Shown: positions 50,767 to 59,583 of the stretch, one piece after another
How the letters are laid out: each line of letters begins with the position of its first letter
How positions within the stretch are numbered: position 1 is the stretch's first letter
Source: an uncultured Clostridia bacterium
Lineage (GTDB): Bacteria > Bacillota > Clostridia > Christensenellales > CAG-917
Length of the DNA stretch: 64,000 nt
Assembly (NCBI GenBank): GCA_934277615.1
Contig: CAKQUV010000005.1
Span: 1-64,000, forward strand
Direction: 5' to 3'
The notes under the pieces: model-generated
Told to the model about the DNA's origin: nothing
Database searches by the model: none
Seen by the model: the letters and a program-made list of their open reading frames with translations, nothing else
Position numbers and translations under genes: made by a program

Positions 50767-50795
50767 ATAATATAACAAGATAGCAAGATTTGCAA
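50767..50795 (-). promoter_or_regulatory. promoter of the AraC gene (leaderless)
   Basis: On the minus strand: TTGCAA (50790-50795), exact 17-bp spacer, TATTAT (50767-50772), 6 nt before the ATG. Confidence 0.55.
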
Positions 50796-50816
50796 GTAAA
50801 AAAACAATAATCGTGG

Positions 50817-50845
50817 TTTACTATGCAAAAATTGGGTGGTAAAAT
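50817..50845 (+). promoter_or_regulatory. promoter of the uronate operon
   Basis: TTTACT (50817-50822), exact 17-bp spacer, TAAAAT (50840-50845), 24 nt before uxaC. The weak -35 box suits an activator-dependent promoter. Confidence 0.5.
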
Positions 50846-50869
50846 TATATTCAATAAGGAGTGTGAAAG

Positions 50870-52063
50870 ATGAGTTTTTTTGACGATAACCTTTTACTTT
50901 CAGGGGAAACGGCGCGAAAAATCTATGACGAAATCGCGAAACTTCCCATAATCGACTACCATTGTCATCTCAACGAAGAAGAAATCAAAAACGACAAGCA
51001 TTTTTCCGATATTGGCGAATTGTGGCTGTCCGGCGACCACTACAAATGGCGTGCAATGCGCCTTTGCGGCGTGGATGAAAGTTATATCACGGGCAACCGT
51101 TCGTATGAGGAAAAGTTTTATAAATACGCCGAGATTATGCCCAAACTTATTGGCAATCCGCTGTACTACTGGACTCATATGGAACTAGTTCAAATTTTTG
51201 GCATAACCGAACCTTTGAACAAGGACAGCGCAAGGAGTATTTACGAGAGGGCAAACAAGGTTTTGAAAGACCTCAGCGTGCAGAAGTTGCTGCAAAAATT
51301 CCGCGTGGAATACGTCGCGACGACGGACGATCCGTTTTCCGATCTTCGCAATCACGGCGACTTTGCAGGCACGAAAGTGCGCCCGACTTTCCGTCCGGAC
51401 AGATGCTTTGCAGAGGGTATCGACAAGGCGCTGCTTGACGAGAGATTTGACTATTTTGTATCCAAAGGCTGCAAGATTGCAGATCACGGTTTCGACAACT
51501 TCGACGACGAGCAAAACCTGGAATGGCTCATTGAAAAGTGCTATGAAAAGGGCGTTGTGCTGCAATTGCATTTCGGCACTTTCCGCAATATAAATTCAAA
51601 GGCATTCGAGAGCATAGGACGCGACAGCGGTTTTGACGTTTTCAGAGATTTCGTAGCGACGGACAAGCTTGCCGCGCTTCTCGACAAGATGAACGCAAAA
51701 CTCGGCGGGCTTCCCAAAATCGTACTTTATCCGCTCAACGACGCATGCTTAAGAGCCGTTTGTGCAATTTCGGGCGCTTTCCCAAACGTGCTTGTGGGGG
51801 CTGCTTGGTGGTTTAACGACACTGTTTGCGGCATAAACAGACAGCTTGAAACCGTGTCCGAATACGCCGTGCTCGGCACAAATTTGGGTATGCTTACAGA
51901 CAGCAGATCGTTCAGCTCTTACGTGCGTTTCGACTTTTACAGAAGGATACTTGCAAGCTTTATCGCAAACAAAGTTGACAAGGGCGAATACGACGAAAAC
52001 AGCGCAATCGCGCTTGCAAAAGATATCGCATACAACAACGTCAAGGAGGCTCTCGATTTATGA
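50870..52063 (+). CDS. uxaC: glucuronate isomerase (short form)
   Basis: 397-residue UxaC, converting D-glucuronate to fructuronate (or galacturonate to tagaturonate). Zinc-site DYHCHL (29-34), YYWTHMELVQIFGI, VEYVATTDDPFSDL, RPTFRPDRCF and KGCKIADHGFDNF are conserved. The chain is about 70 residues shorter than typical UxaC (near 465), the missing part following KIADHGFDNF. The C-terminal LGMLTDSRSFSSYVRFDFYRRIL is intact. RBS AAGGAG. First gene of the operon; its stop overlaps the uxuA start. Confidence 0.92.
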   Translation: MSFFDDNLLLSGETARKIYDEIAKLPIIDYHCHLNEEEIKNDKHFSDIGELWLSGDHYKWRAMRLCGVDESYITGNRSYEEKFYKYAEIMPKLIGNPLYYWTHMELVQIFGITEPLNKDSARSIYERANKVLKDLSVQKLLQKFRVEYVATTDDPFSDLRNHGDFAGTKVRPTFRPDRCFAEGIDKALLDERFDYFVSKGCKIADHGFDNFDDEQNLEWLIEKCYEKGVVLQLHFGTFRNINSKAFESIGRDSGFDVFRDFVATDKLAALLDKMNAKLGGLPKIVLYPLNDACLRAVCAISGAFPNVLVGAAWWFNDTVCGINRQLETVSEYAVLGTNLGMLTDSRSFSSYVRFDFYRRILASFIANKVDKGEYDENSAIALAKDIAYNNVKEALDL

Positions 52064-53100
52064 AAATGACTTTCCGTTGGTACGGCGAAAAGGATTGCAT
52101 TCCGCTAAACTACATCAAACAAATTCAAGGTATGAGCGGAGTGGTTACAGCCGTTTACGATACGCCAGTGGGCGAGGTTTGGGATATTGCAAAACTCCAA
52201 AGACTCAAAAAGCTTTCTAACGACGCAGGACTTGAAATGGAAGTGATAGAGTCCGTGCCCGTGCATGAGGATATCAAGCTCGGAAAATCGTCGAGAGATA
52301 AATATATCGAGGCTTACAAGCAAAATATTATCAATTGCGGAAAAGTGGGCGTAAAGTGCATTTGCTACAACTTTATGCCCGTATTCGATTGGTTGCGCAC
52401 GGATTTGCATTTCAGACACACGGACGGCGCAACTTCGCTTGCATACGACCACGCAAAACTGCTTGCGCTCGATCCTAAGAACTTGCATTTGCCGGGTTGG
52501 GACGAAAGCTATTCTTCGGACGAACTCAACGCGCTTCTTGAAGAGTATAAGAGAATTACTCACGAGAAACTTTTTGAAAATCTTGTGTATTTCCTAAATG
52601 CGATTATGCCCGCTTGCGACGAGGCGGATGTAAATATGGCGATTCATCCGGACGATCCGCCGTGGGATATGTTCGATTTGCCGAGAATAATTTGCAAACA
52701 AGAGGATTATGACAACTTGTTTGAGGCTGTACCCGACAAACACAACGGCATAACTTTCTGCACGGGAAGTCTTGGCGCAGGCAGATTTAATGATTTGCCC
52801 GAAATGGCGGCAAAGTACGCGAACAGAATTTATTTTGCACACCTTCGTCAACTCAAGTACGACGGCGATATAAACTTTTACGAAAACGGACATCAGACCG
52901 CTTGCGGCAACGTTGACGTGTATGCGATTGTCAAGGCTCTCGTAGAGAACGGATTTGACGGTTACGTCCGTCCCGACCACGGCAGAAACGTGTGGGGCGA
53001 GGACGCAAAACCCGGATACGGACTGTTTGACAGAGCGATGGGCGCATGTTATCTTACGGGGCTTTTCGAGGCGGTTGAAAAGGATATTAAAGGAGAATAA
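52060..53100 (+). CDS. uxuA: mannonate dehydratase
   Basis: 346-residue UxuA that dehydrates D-mannonate to 2-keto-3-deoxygluconate. Signature RWYGEKDCIPLNYIKQIQG near the start, CYNFMPVFDWLRTDL, MAIHPDDPPWDMFDLPRI (metal-site His/Asp), FCTGSLGAG, FAHLRQL and YVRPDHGRN. Coupled by ATGA to uxaC and 2 nt ahead of the reductase gene. Confidence 0.96.
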   Translation: MKMTFRWYGEKDCIPLNYIKQIQGMSGVVTAVYDTPVGEVWDIAKLQRLKKLSNDAGLEMEVIESVPVHEDIKLGKSSRDKYIEAYKQNIINCGKVGVKCICYNFMPVFDWLRTDLHFRHTDGATSLAYDHAKLLALDPKNLHLPGWDESYSSDELNALLEEYKRITHEKLFENLVYFLNAIMPACDEADVNMAIHPDDPPWDMFDLPRIICKQEDYDNLFEAVPDKHNGITFCTGSLGAGRFNDLPEMAAKYANRIYFAHLRQLKYDGDINFYENGHQTACGNVDVYAIVKALVENGFDGYVRPDHGRNVWGEDAKPGYGLFDRAMGACYLTGLFEAVEKDIKGE

Positions 53101-53102
53101 AA

Positions 53103-53933
53103 ATGAGCGTTCCTTTCAAAGTGGATTTATCAAATAAAATTGTGGCTATTACGGGCGCCGGCGGCGTTATTTGTTCGGAATTCGCACGCGCGCTTGCAGA
53201 ATGCGGCGCAAAAGTCGCGCTCCTCGACATCAACTATGACGCGGCAAACGCAGTGGCGGAGAAAATAGGCGACAATGCTTTTGCGCTCAAGTGCAATTGC
53301 CTTGACAAAGAGGACATTTTCAGAGCAAAAGCCGCAATCAACGCAAAGTGGGGAGCGGTGAATTTTCTCATCAACGGCGCAGGCGGAAACAATCCCAAAG
53401 CCACCACGGACAACGAGTATATGACTCCGACGACAGAGGGAGTAAAAGACTTCTTTGCGCTTGAAGAGAGCGGACTCAAATTTGTGTTTGATCTCAATAT
53501 AACGTCTGCGTTTTTGGTTACGCAAGTGTTTGCGAAAGATATGGTCAAGACGGGCGGAAACATCATCAACATCTCGTCCATGAACGCGTTTACACCGCTC
53601 ACCAAAATCCCTGCGTACAGCGCGGCAAAGGCAGGTATATCCAACTTTACGCAATGGTTGTCCGTGCACTTTGCGCCGTGCAATATCCGCTGCAACGCGA
53701 TTGCTCCGGGATTTTTCGTAACCAATCAGAACAGAACGCTTTTGTTCAATCAAGACGGCACGCCGACTGCGAGAACAGGCAAAATCCTCAACGCTACGCC
53801 TATGCGTAAATTCGGCGAAATAAGCGACCTTATCGGCTGTCTGTTGTGGCTTGCAGACGACAAAGCGAGCGGCTTTGTAACGGGTGCGGTTATCACGGTT
53901 GACGGCGGTTTTTCCGCATACAGTGGGGTGTGA
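53103..53933 (+). CDS. SDR family oxidoreductase, probable fructuronate (D-mannonate) reductase
   Basis: 276-residue short-chain dehydrogenase: cofactor motif TGAGGVICSEFARA (17-30), NINISSMNAF-type catalytic Ser, YSAAKAGI (Tyr-x-x-x-Lys) and a C-terminal DGGFSAYSGV. In this operon the missing step between uxaC (fructuronate) and uxuA (mannonate) is the NAD(P)H reduction, so it very likely replaces the classical UxuB. This assignment is by context. RBS AGGAGAA before ATG. Confidence 0.85.
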   Translation: MSVPFKVDLSNKIVAITGAGGVICSEFARALAECGAKVALLDINYDAANAVAEKIGDNAFALKCNCLDKEDIFRAKAAINAKWGAVNFLINGAGGNNPKATTDNEYMTPTTEGVKDFFALEESGLKFVFDLNITSAFLVTQVFAKDMVKTGGNIINISSMNAFTPLTKIPAYSAAKAGISNFTQWLSVHFAPCNIRCNAIAPGFFVTNQNRTLLFNQDGTPTARTGKILNATPMRKFGEISDLIGCLLWLADDKASGFVTGAVITVDGGFSAYSGV

Positions 53934-53934
53934 T

Positions 53935-54510
53935 ATGAAACAAGTTATTCCCGTAGTCGTAATCAACGACGCAAATGATACCGTCGATATCCTCTCCAAA
54001 TTGAGAGAAGGCGGCATAAACTGCGCGGAAATCACGTTCCGTACCGCTTGCGCAAAAGAGGCTATCGAGATAGGAGTGAAGGCGTTTGAAGATATGAATA
54101 TCGGCGCAGGCACGGTCATCAATCTCGAGCAGGCAAAAAGCGCGGTGGAAGCAGGCGCAAAGTTTATAGTGTCGCCCGGGTTTTCGGACGAAGTGGCGCG
54201 TTATTGCGTAGACAACGGCATTCCGTATTATCCCGGTTGCGTAACTCCCACCGAGATTATGCGCGCGCTCTCGTACGGACTTAATATAGTCAAGTTTTTC
54301 CCTGCAGGCGTGTATGGCGGACTAAAAGCGATGAAAGCGCTTGCCGCGCCGTTTCCGCAAATCAAATTTATTCCGACGGGCGGCGTTGACGCGAGCAACC
54401 TCAAAGAATATCTGGATTTTGACAAGGTGTACGCCGTCGGCGGTTCGTTTATGATGAAAGGCGATATTGTAGAAAATTGCAAGGAGATTGTAAGAATATG
54501 CGAGTTGTAA
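53935..54510 (+). CDS. eda: KDPG aldolase
   Basis: 191-residue 2-keto-3-deoxy-6-phosphogluconate aldolase, giving pyruvate and glyceraldehyde-3-phosphate. Class I aldolase residues: Glu32 and Arg36 in CAEITFRTACA and the Schiff-base Lys120 in LNIVKFFPAG. GAGTVIN and PTGGV phosphate loops are present. Starts 1 nt after the SDR stop and overlaps kdgK by 13 nt. Confidence 0.95.
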   Translation: MKQVIPVVVINDANDTVDILSKLREGGINCAEITFRTACAKEAIEIGVKAFEDMNIGAGTVINLEQAKSAVEAGAKFIVSPGFSDEVARYCVDNGIPYYPGCVTPTEIMRALSYGLNIVKFFPAGVYGGLKAMKALAAPFPQIKFIPTGGVDASNLKEYLDFDKVYAVGGSFMMKGDIVENCKEIVRICEL

Positions 54511-55517
54511 CTTTTGGCGAATTGATGTTGCGTTTGCAACCCGAAAACTATTTGCGTTTCGTGCAAGCGGACAGGCTTGAATCCACCTTTGGCGGAGCGG
54601 AGGCAAACGTTGCCGTATCGCTTGCAAATTTCGGCGCGGACGCGGTTTTCGTAAGCAAACTTCCGAAGCACGAGATAGGTCAGTGCGCAGTCAATTCTCT
54701 GCGCAAATTCGGCGTGGATACGTCGCTTGTGCAAAGAGGCGGCGACAGAGTGGGCATATACTACTGCGAAAAGGGCGCAAGCCAACGTCCGAGCAAGGTT
54801 ATATACGACAGGGCAGGCAGCGCAATCGCAACGGCAATGCCCTCCGATTTCAATTGGGAAATTATATTCAGAAACGTGGAATGGTTCCACTTTACGGGCA
54901 TTACGCCTGCGCTTAGCGACACGTTGGCAAGCATAGTTTTGCAAGCGGTCAAGAGCGCGAAAGATAAGGGAATCGCCGTGTCTTGCGACCTCAATTTCCG
55001 CAAAAAACTTTGGAGTAAGGAAAAAGCAAACGAGGTTATGAGCGAGATTTGCAAGTACGTTGACGTGTGCATTGCGAACGAAGAGGACGCAAAAGACGTG
55101 TTCGGCATCGAGGCGGAAAACACGGATATCGAGGGTGGAAAACTCAACAAAGAAGGTTACGTTTCCGTGGCGAAACAACTCACCGACAAGTTTGGTTTCA
55201 AGGCGGTCGCAATCACTTTGAGAGAAAGTATCAACGCCAACGACAACAATTGGTCGGGCATGCTTTATACGGGCGGTCAAGCGTTTTTCAGCAAGAAATA
55301 CGACGTGCACATCGTGGACAGAGTGGGCGGCGGAGACAGTTTCGGCGCAGGCTTGATTTATTCGATGTTAAACGGCGAATATGCACAGGACGCAATAGAA
55401 TTTGCGGTGGCTGCAAGTTGCCTAAAACATTCCGTCGAGGGCGATTACAACATGGTTTCCGTGGACGAAGTTAAAGCGATTGCAAACGGAAACGCAAGCG
55501 GAAGAGTGCAACGATAA
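54498..55517 (+). CDS. kdgK: 2-keto-3-deoxygluconate kinase
   Basis: 339-residue PfkB-family kinase phosphorylating KDG to KDPG. ELMLRLQPENYLRFVQADRLESTFGGAEANVAVSLANFG (N-terminal signature), DLNFRKKLWS and the catalytic VDRVGGGDSFGAGLIYSML with the anion-hole GAGD-like Asp. AAGGAG precedes ATG 54498. Together with eda it completes the uronate route. Confidence 0.94.
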   Translation: MRVVTFGELMLRLQPENYLRFVQADRLESTFGGAEANVAVSLANFGADAVFVSKLPKHEIGQCAVNSLRKFGVDTSLVQRGGDRVGIYYCEKGASQRPSKVIYDRAGSAIATAMPSDFNWEIIFRNVEWFHFTGITPALSDTLASIVLQAVKSAKDKGIAVSCDLNFRKKLWSKEKANEVMSEICKYVDVCIANEEDAKDVFGIEAENTDIEGGKLNKEGYVSVAKQLTDKFGFKAVAITLRESINANDNNWSGMLYTGGQAFFSKKYDVHIVDRVGGGDSFGAGLIYSMLNGEYAQDAIEFAVAASCLKHSVEGDYNMVSVDEVKAIANGNASGRVQR

Positions 55518-55563
55518 GCAATATGCGTTGTCGTTTTTATAAATAACAAAGAGGTTGATATTT

Positions 55564-56484
55564 ATGGGCAAAATTACAATATCCGGGTTTTATGATGAGA
55601 TAAGCGGCAAATTAAGTACCCAAATCGGCGTTTTGCACGAATTGGGCGAAACTTATATGTGTCCTAGAAACGTGGACGGAAAGAATATTGCCGACTACAC
55701 TCTCGAAGAGTTCAAAGAAAAGATTTACCCCGTTCTCAAAAAGGAAGACGTGCGCTTTTCTTCCATCGGTTCGCCGATAGGAAAGGTGGGTATAGACGAC
55801 GAGGAAGGCTGGGAAAAGCAAAAGAAACAACTTGCCGAACTCGTCAAAATCGCTCGGATTATGGAGTGCAAATACATCCGTGTATTCTCATTCTTTTACG
55901 GCGACAAAGCGCCTGAGGAATGCTCTGAAAAAGTCGTTGCAAGGCTCAGAGAGATGCTTGCAATCGTCAAGGGCAGCGGCGTGAAACTTCTGCACGAGAA
56001 CGAGAAAAAAGTGTACGGCGACGTGCCGCAAAGAGTGCTTGAAATATATCGCGCCATAAACGACGAGGACTTTGTGTTGTGCTTTGACGCAAGCAACTAC
56101 GTGCAATGCGACGTAAATCCCAAAGAGGCTTTCGTTATGCTCAAAGACTACGTGGTCTATTACCATATCAAAGACTGCTCCAAATACAAAGTGGAAGTGC
56201 CTGTCGGTACGGGCGAGGGATGCTATACGTACATTTTGAGCCAACTCAAAGAGCGAGGATACGAAGGTTTTATGACGCTCGAGCCGCATACTTTCAAGTA
56301 CGCGATTATGAAACCGCTGGTGTATTTCGTGCCGTTTGTAAAATTCGGTATGAAAAACTATTTCAAGGCGTTCAGACTCATCGATAAGAAGATGGGCAGA
56401 AATTATTTTGCTTGCGCATCGAGAAAACAGGTTTTCTTGTGGCAATACAACAATCTTAAAAAATTACTCGCAGAGGTGAAATGA
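55564..56484 (+). CDS. sugar phosphate isomerase/epimerase (TIM barrel)
   Basis: 306-residue protein of the AP-endonuclease-2-like xylose-isomerase fold. It begins KITISGFYDEIS, then a Glu at LLHENEKKVYG (metal ligand), LCFDASNYVQCD and MTLEPHTFKY. Typical for isomerases or epimerases acting on sugar acids or inositols; the substrate is not readable. RBS AGAGGTTG. It overlaps the next oxidoreductase gene by ATGA, so the two probably act on the same sugar. Confidence 0.82.
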   Translation: MGKITISGFYDEISGKLSTQIGVLHELGETYMCPRNVDGKNIADYTLEEFKEKIYPVLKKEDVRFSSIGSPIGKVGIDDEEGWEKQKKQLAELVKIARIMECKYIRVFSFFYGDKAPEECSEKVVARLREMLAIVKGSGVKLLHENEKKVYGDVPQRVLEIYRAINDEDFVLCFDASNYVQCDVNPKEAFVMLKDYVVYYHIKDCSKYKVEVPVGTGEGCYTYILSQLKERGYEGFMTLEPHTFKYAIMKPLVYFVPFVKFGMKNYFKAFRLIDKKMGRNYFACASRKQVFLWQYNNLKKLLAEVK

Positions 56485-57863
56485 TGGATAAGAAAGAAGT
56501 CAGATACGGCATTGTCGGTATAGGCAAGCAAGGCACGTTCTATACCAAGATATTTACCAAGCTCGGCGGACTCGTCAAGGGCGCAAAACTCACCGCAGTG
56601 TGCGATATATCACCCGAAAGACGTAAATACGCGGAGGAAAAACTAAAAGGCGTCAAAGTTTTTGACAATTACCAAGATATGTTCAAGTCGGGGCTTATCG
56701 ACGTCGTCATGGTGGAAACTCCGCATTACTTCCATCCGCAAATCGCTATGGACGCAATGAAAGCGGGGCTCAACGTGCTTTGCGACAAGCCCGCAGGCGT
56801 TTATACCAAGCAAGTCAAAGAGATGAACGAAGAGGCGAAAAAACACCCCGAGCTTTTGTTCGGAATGATGTTCAATCAGCGTACGAATCCGCTTTACATC
56901 AAGGCAAAAGAGATTATCGACAGCGGTCGCCTAGGCAAACTTACGAGAATTGTGTGGATTATCACCAACTGGTATCGTCCGCGCGCATACTATGCGCAAG
57001 GCGGTTGGCGCGGCACGTGGTGGGGCGAAGGCGGCGGCGTTCTGCTCAATCAATGCCCTCATCAACTCGACCTATTCACCTGGCTTGCAGGACTTCCCGT
57101 GAGCGTTACGGCGACGGCGTCCACTGTGGGGCGCGATATCAGCGTTGAAAACGACGTTACGGCATATTGCAAGTTTGCAAACGGCGCAACTGGCGTGTTT
57201 ATCACCTCAACTCACGACGCTCCCGGCACGAATCGCCTTGAAATCACGGGCGAGGGCGGCAAAATCGTCATCGAAAAAGGCAAACTCACCTTTACGGAAA
57301 ATAAGGAAATGGAGCCGGTGTTCTCGGAGCATAACACCGTGTTTATGGGCAAACCCAAGACCAAAAAATACAAATATCGTGGAATTTGCCACTATCTCAA
57401 CTTCACGAAGTATCCGCCGCAACACATCGGCATCATCAAGAATTACACCGATTATTTGCTCAAAAAGACGGACAAATTTACCGCTCCGGGCGAGCAAGGC
57501 ATAATCGGTTTGACCTTCTCAAATGCAATCCACCTTGCAAGCTGGACGCATAAGGAAGTGCAGATTCCCTTCGGCGAGGACTTGTATATCGAGGAACTTG
57601 AAAAGAGGAAGAAAGAGGAGGCGCAAGGCGCCGACCGCACCCGCGTCGCGTGTCCCCCTGCGGAGCAGTTCCGTGGGTTCCCTCAAACGAAGTGCGGAGG
57701 GGGAACGGAATATGGGCGCGACGCGTTAAGCGACACATTCGGTGAATGTGTCGTAGCCAAAGCGAACGAGGCGGATTGCGGTGCGCAAACGCCGAAGTCC
57801 AAACACCGTGAGGAAGGGGGAAACTTACATTTAATTGTAAGTAAATTAAAAAATAATAAATAA
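56481..57863 (+). CDS. Gfo/Idh/MocA oxidoreductase with repeat-derived C-terminus
   Basis: 460 residues. The first 378 are a normal oxidoreductase: Rossmann GIVGIGKQGTFY (10-21), NVLCDKPAG (98-106), WWGEGGGVLLNQCPHQLDLFTWLAG and NDVTAYCKFANGATGVFITSTHD. From about residue 379 (nucleotide 57615) the reading frame runs into copy E of the dispersed repeat, giving a foreign, Arg/Cys/Gly-rich tail (AQGADRTRVACPPAEQFRGF). The native stop was probably lost by the insertion. Start overlaps the isomerase stop. Confidence 0.88.
   Translation: MMDKKEVRYGIVGIGKQGTFYTKIFTKLGGLVKGAKLTAVCDISPERRKYAEEKLKGVKVFDNYQDMFKSGLIDVVMVETPHYFHPQIAMDAMKAGLNVLCDKPAGVYTKQVKEMNEEAKKHPELLFGMMFNQRTNPLYIKAKEIIDSGRLGKLTRIVWIITNWYRPRAYYAQGGWRGTWWGEGGGVLLNQCPHQLDLFTWLAGLPVSVTATASTVGRDISVENDVTAYCKFANGATGVFITSTHDAPGTNRLEITGEGGKIVIEKGKLTFTENKEMEPVFSEHNTVFMGKPKTKKYKYRGICHYLNFTKYPPQHIGIIKNYTDYLLKKTDKFTAPGEQGIIGLTFSNAIHLASWTHKEVQIPFGEDLYIEELEKRKKEEAQGADRTRVACPPAEQFRGFPQTKCGGGTEYGRDALSDTFGECVVAKANEADCGAQTPKSKHREEGGNLHLIVSKLKNNK
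57615..57835 (+). repeat. dispersed structured repeat, copy E (internally deleted)
   Basis: Starts at the GGCGCAAGGCGCCGACCGCA block, skips the middle found in B and D, and continues through TGCGGAGCAGTTCCGTGGG, GGAGGGGGAACGGAATATGG and the CGACACATTC/GAATGTGTCG hairpin to GAGGAAGGGGGAAAC. It lies inside the 3' end of the oxidoreductase gene and ahead of the GPH symporter gene, within the uronate operon. Confidence 0.85.
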
Positions 57864-57897
57864 TAAATAACAAAACAATATAGAAAAGGGTGATATT

Positions 57898-59580
57898 ATG
57901 AGCGATACTCAAAACGTCGCGCAAGCGACAGAGCAAAGTTTCATCTCGCGTACCAGCGGTCTCAAAACCAAAGACTATATCGGTTACGCTATGGGCGATA
58001 CGGCATGCTGTCTTGTTTTCGGACTTGTTACGTCGTTCTTGCAAAAATTCTATACCGATATTTTCAGCCTTAGTCCGCTGTTTATTATGCTTATGTTTAT
58101 AGGCGCGAGAATTTGGGACGCTATCAACGATCCCATTATGGGCAGAATTTGCGATACGATCAAATTGTCCAAGTGGGGCAGATACCGTCCGTGGTTTTTG
58201 TGGGCGTCGGGTCCGTTGATTCTCTCAACGGTGCTTATGTTCATCAAATGGCCCGGGCTTACAGGCGAAGAAAACTATGTGGGCACTTGCATTTACGCAA
58301 CGGTTACGTACGTTATGTTCGGTATGAGCTACACAATGCTCCAGATTCCGTACGGCGGTCTTGCATCGGTTGTTACGACGGACGAAAAAGAGCGTACAAA
58401 ACTCTCCGTGTTCCGTTCAATCGGCGCAGGCGTGGGTAGTGTGCCTGCAGTGCTTATCGCGTCTTTCTGTTATAAGAAGGTCGGCATAAACAAGGAAACG
58501 GGCAGAGAAATCTCAGAAATGCAATACACGCCTATCATTATAGGCGTTGCGATTGTGTCGGTGATTGCGCTCGTTATGCTTATCCTCGCTTTTGCGATGA
58601 ACAAAGAAAGAGTCATCGCGCAGCCCAAAGCGAAGAGAGAAAAAGGCGAGTCGAGAGAGATTATCAAGAGCTTGTTCAAGAACAGAGCGTTCCTTGCGGT
58701 GAGCGTTGCAAGCATGCTTTTGCTTGCAGGTCAGATGTTTACGCAAAGTTTCTATCTCTACCTCTTTGACGACTATTTCGGAAAGCCGTGGATGAACCTT
58801 GTGTCAACCGTGTGCACTTATGCGCCGATGGTAATCTTTATGTTCTTCACACCAAAGCTCGTTCGCAAATTCGGCAAGAAAGAACTTTGCGGCGTGGGTA
58901 TGATTATTGCCGCTGTGGCAAACCTCGGAATGTTTGCTCTCCGTTCGGTCAATCCCAACATCTTGGCGTATTTGTTCCTCGTGCTTTGCTTTGCAAGCGG
59001 TTGCGGTCTTACGTTCATCATCTTACAAGTGTGGTCTATGGCAACAGACGCAATCGACGATATTGAAATAAAGACTGGCAGACGCGACGACGGAACGTCC
59101 TATGCGTTCTTTATGTTCTTCAGAAAGCTCGGTCAAGTCATCGCCGCAATCGCTGTCAACGGCGCATTGCTCGGCATGAATTACGACTACACGAAGGGCG
59201 CAATTCAAACATCCAAAAACCTCGGCATAATGTACGACATGGCAACAATCATTCCTGCGGTGCTGTTCGGACTTATGGCTGTGGTGCTTCTCGTTTGGTA
59301 TCCGCTTTCGAAGAAGAAAGTCGCAGAACTTCAAGTTGCCAAAGAGGAACACCTCAAAAACGCATTCGAGAGCAATTCCATTGCAATCGACAACGTCGAA
59401 GGCATTGAAAATCAAGGCGAATCTTGCGCAGAGCTCGAAGAGGAAGCGGCAGGCGAAACAGAGAACGACGAGATGCAAGTCCTTGAAGCAAACAACGAAT
59501 TGCCCAAGTCGGAGCAAGAGACGCAAGATGACGCACAAATCGCGCAAAACGACGATAATAATGACAAAACGGAGGAATAA
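57898..59580 (+). CDS. GPH family sugar:cation symporter of the uronate operon
   Basis: 560-residue symporter (GPH/MelB type). KTKDYIGYAMGDTACCLVFGL at helix 1, FIGARIWDAINDPIMGRICDTIKLSKWGRYRPW after helix 2, and twelve helices. In this operon it should import a glucuronide or uronate oligosaccharide. The C-terminal 90 residues form a long acidic, Gln/Asn-rich tail (ELEEEAAGETENDEMQVLEA). RBS AAGGGTG 5 nt before ATG. Confidence 0.92.
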   Translation: MSDTQNVAQATEQSFISRTSGLKTKDYIGYAMGDTACCLVFGLVTSFLQKFYTDIFSLSPLFIMLMFIGARIWDAINDPIMGRICDTIKLSKWGRYRPWFLWASGPLILSTVLMFIKWPGLTGEENYVGTCIYATVTYVMFGMSYTMLQIPYGGLASVVTTDEKERTKLSVFRSIGAGVGSVPAVLIASFCYKKVGINKETGREISEMQYTPIIIGVAIVSVIALVMLILAFAMNKERVIAQPKAKREKGESREIIKSLFKNRAFLAVSVASMLLLAGQMFTQSFYLYLFDDYFGKPWMNLVSTVCTYAPMVIFMFFTPKLVRKFGKKELCGVGMIIAAVANLGMFALRSVNPNILAYLFLVLCFASGCGLTFIILQVWSMATDAIDDIEIKTGRRDDGTSYAFFMFFRKLGQVIAAIAVNGALLGMNYDYTKGAIQTSKNLGIMYDMATIIPAVLFGLMAVVLLVWYPLSKKKVAELQVAKEEHLKNAFESNSIAIDNVEGIENQGESCAELEEEAAGETENDEMQVLEANNELPKSEQETQDDAQIAQNDDNNDKTEE

Positions 59581-59583
59581 AGT

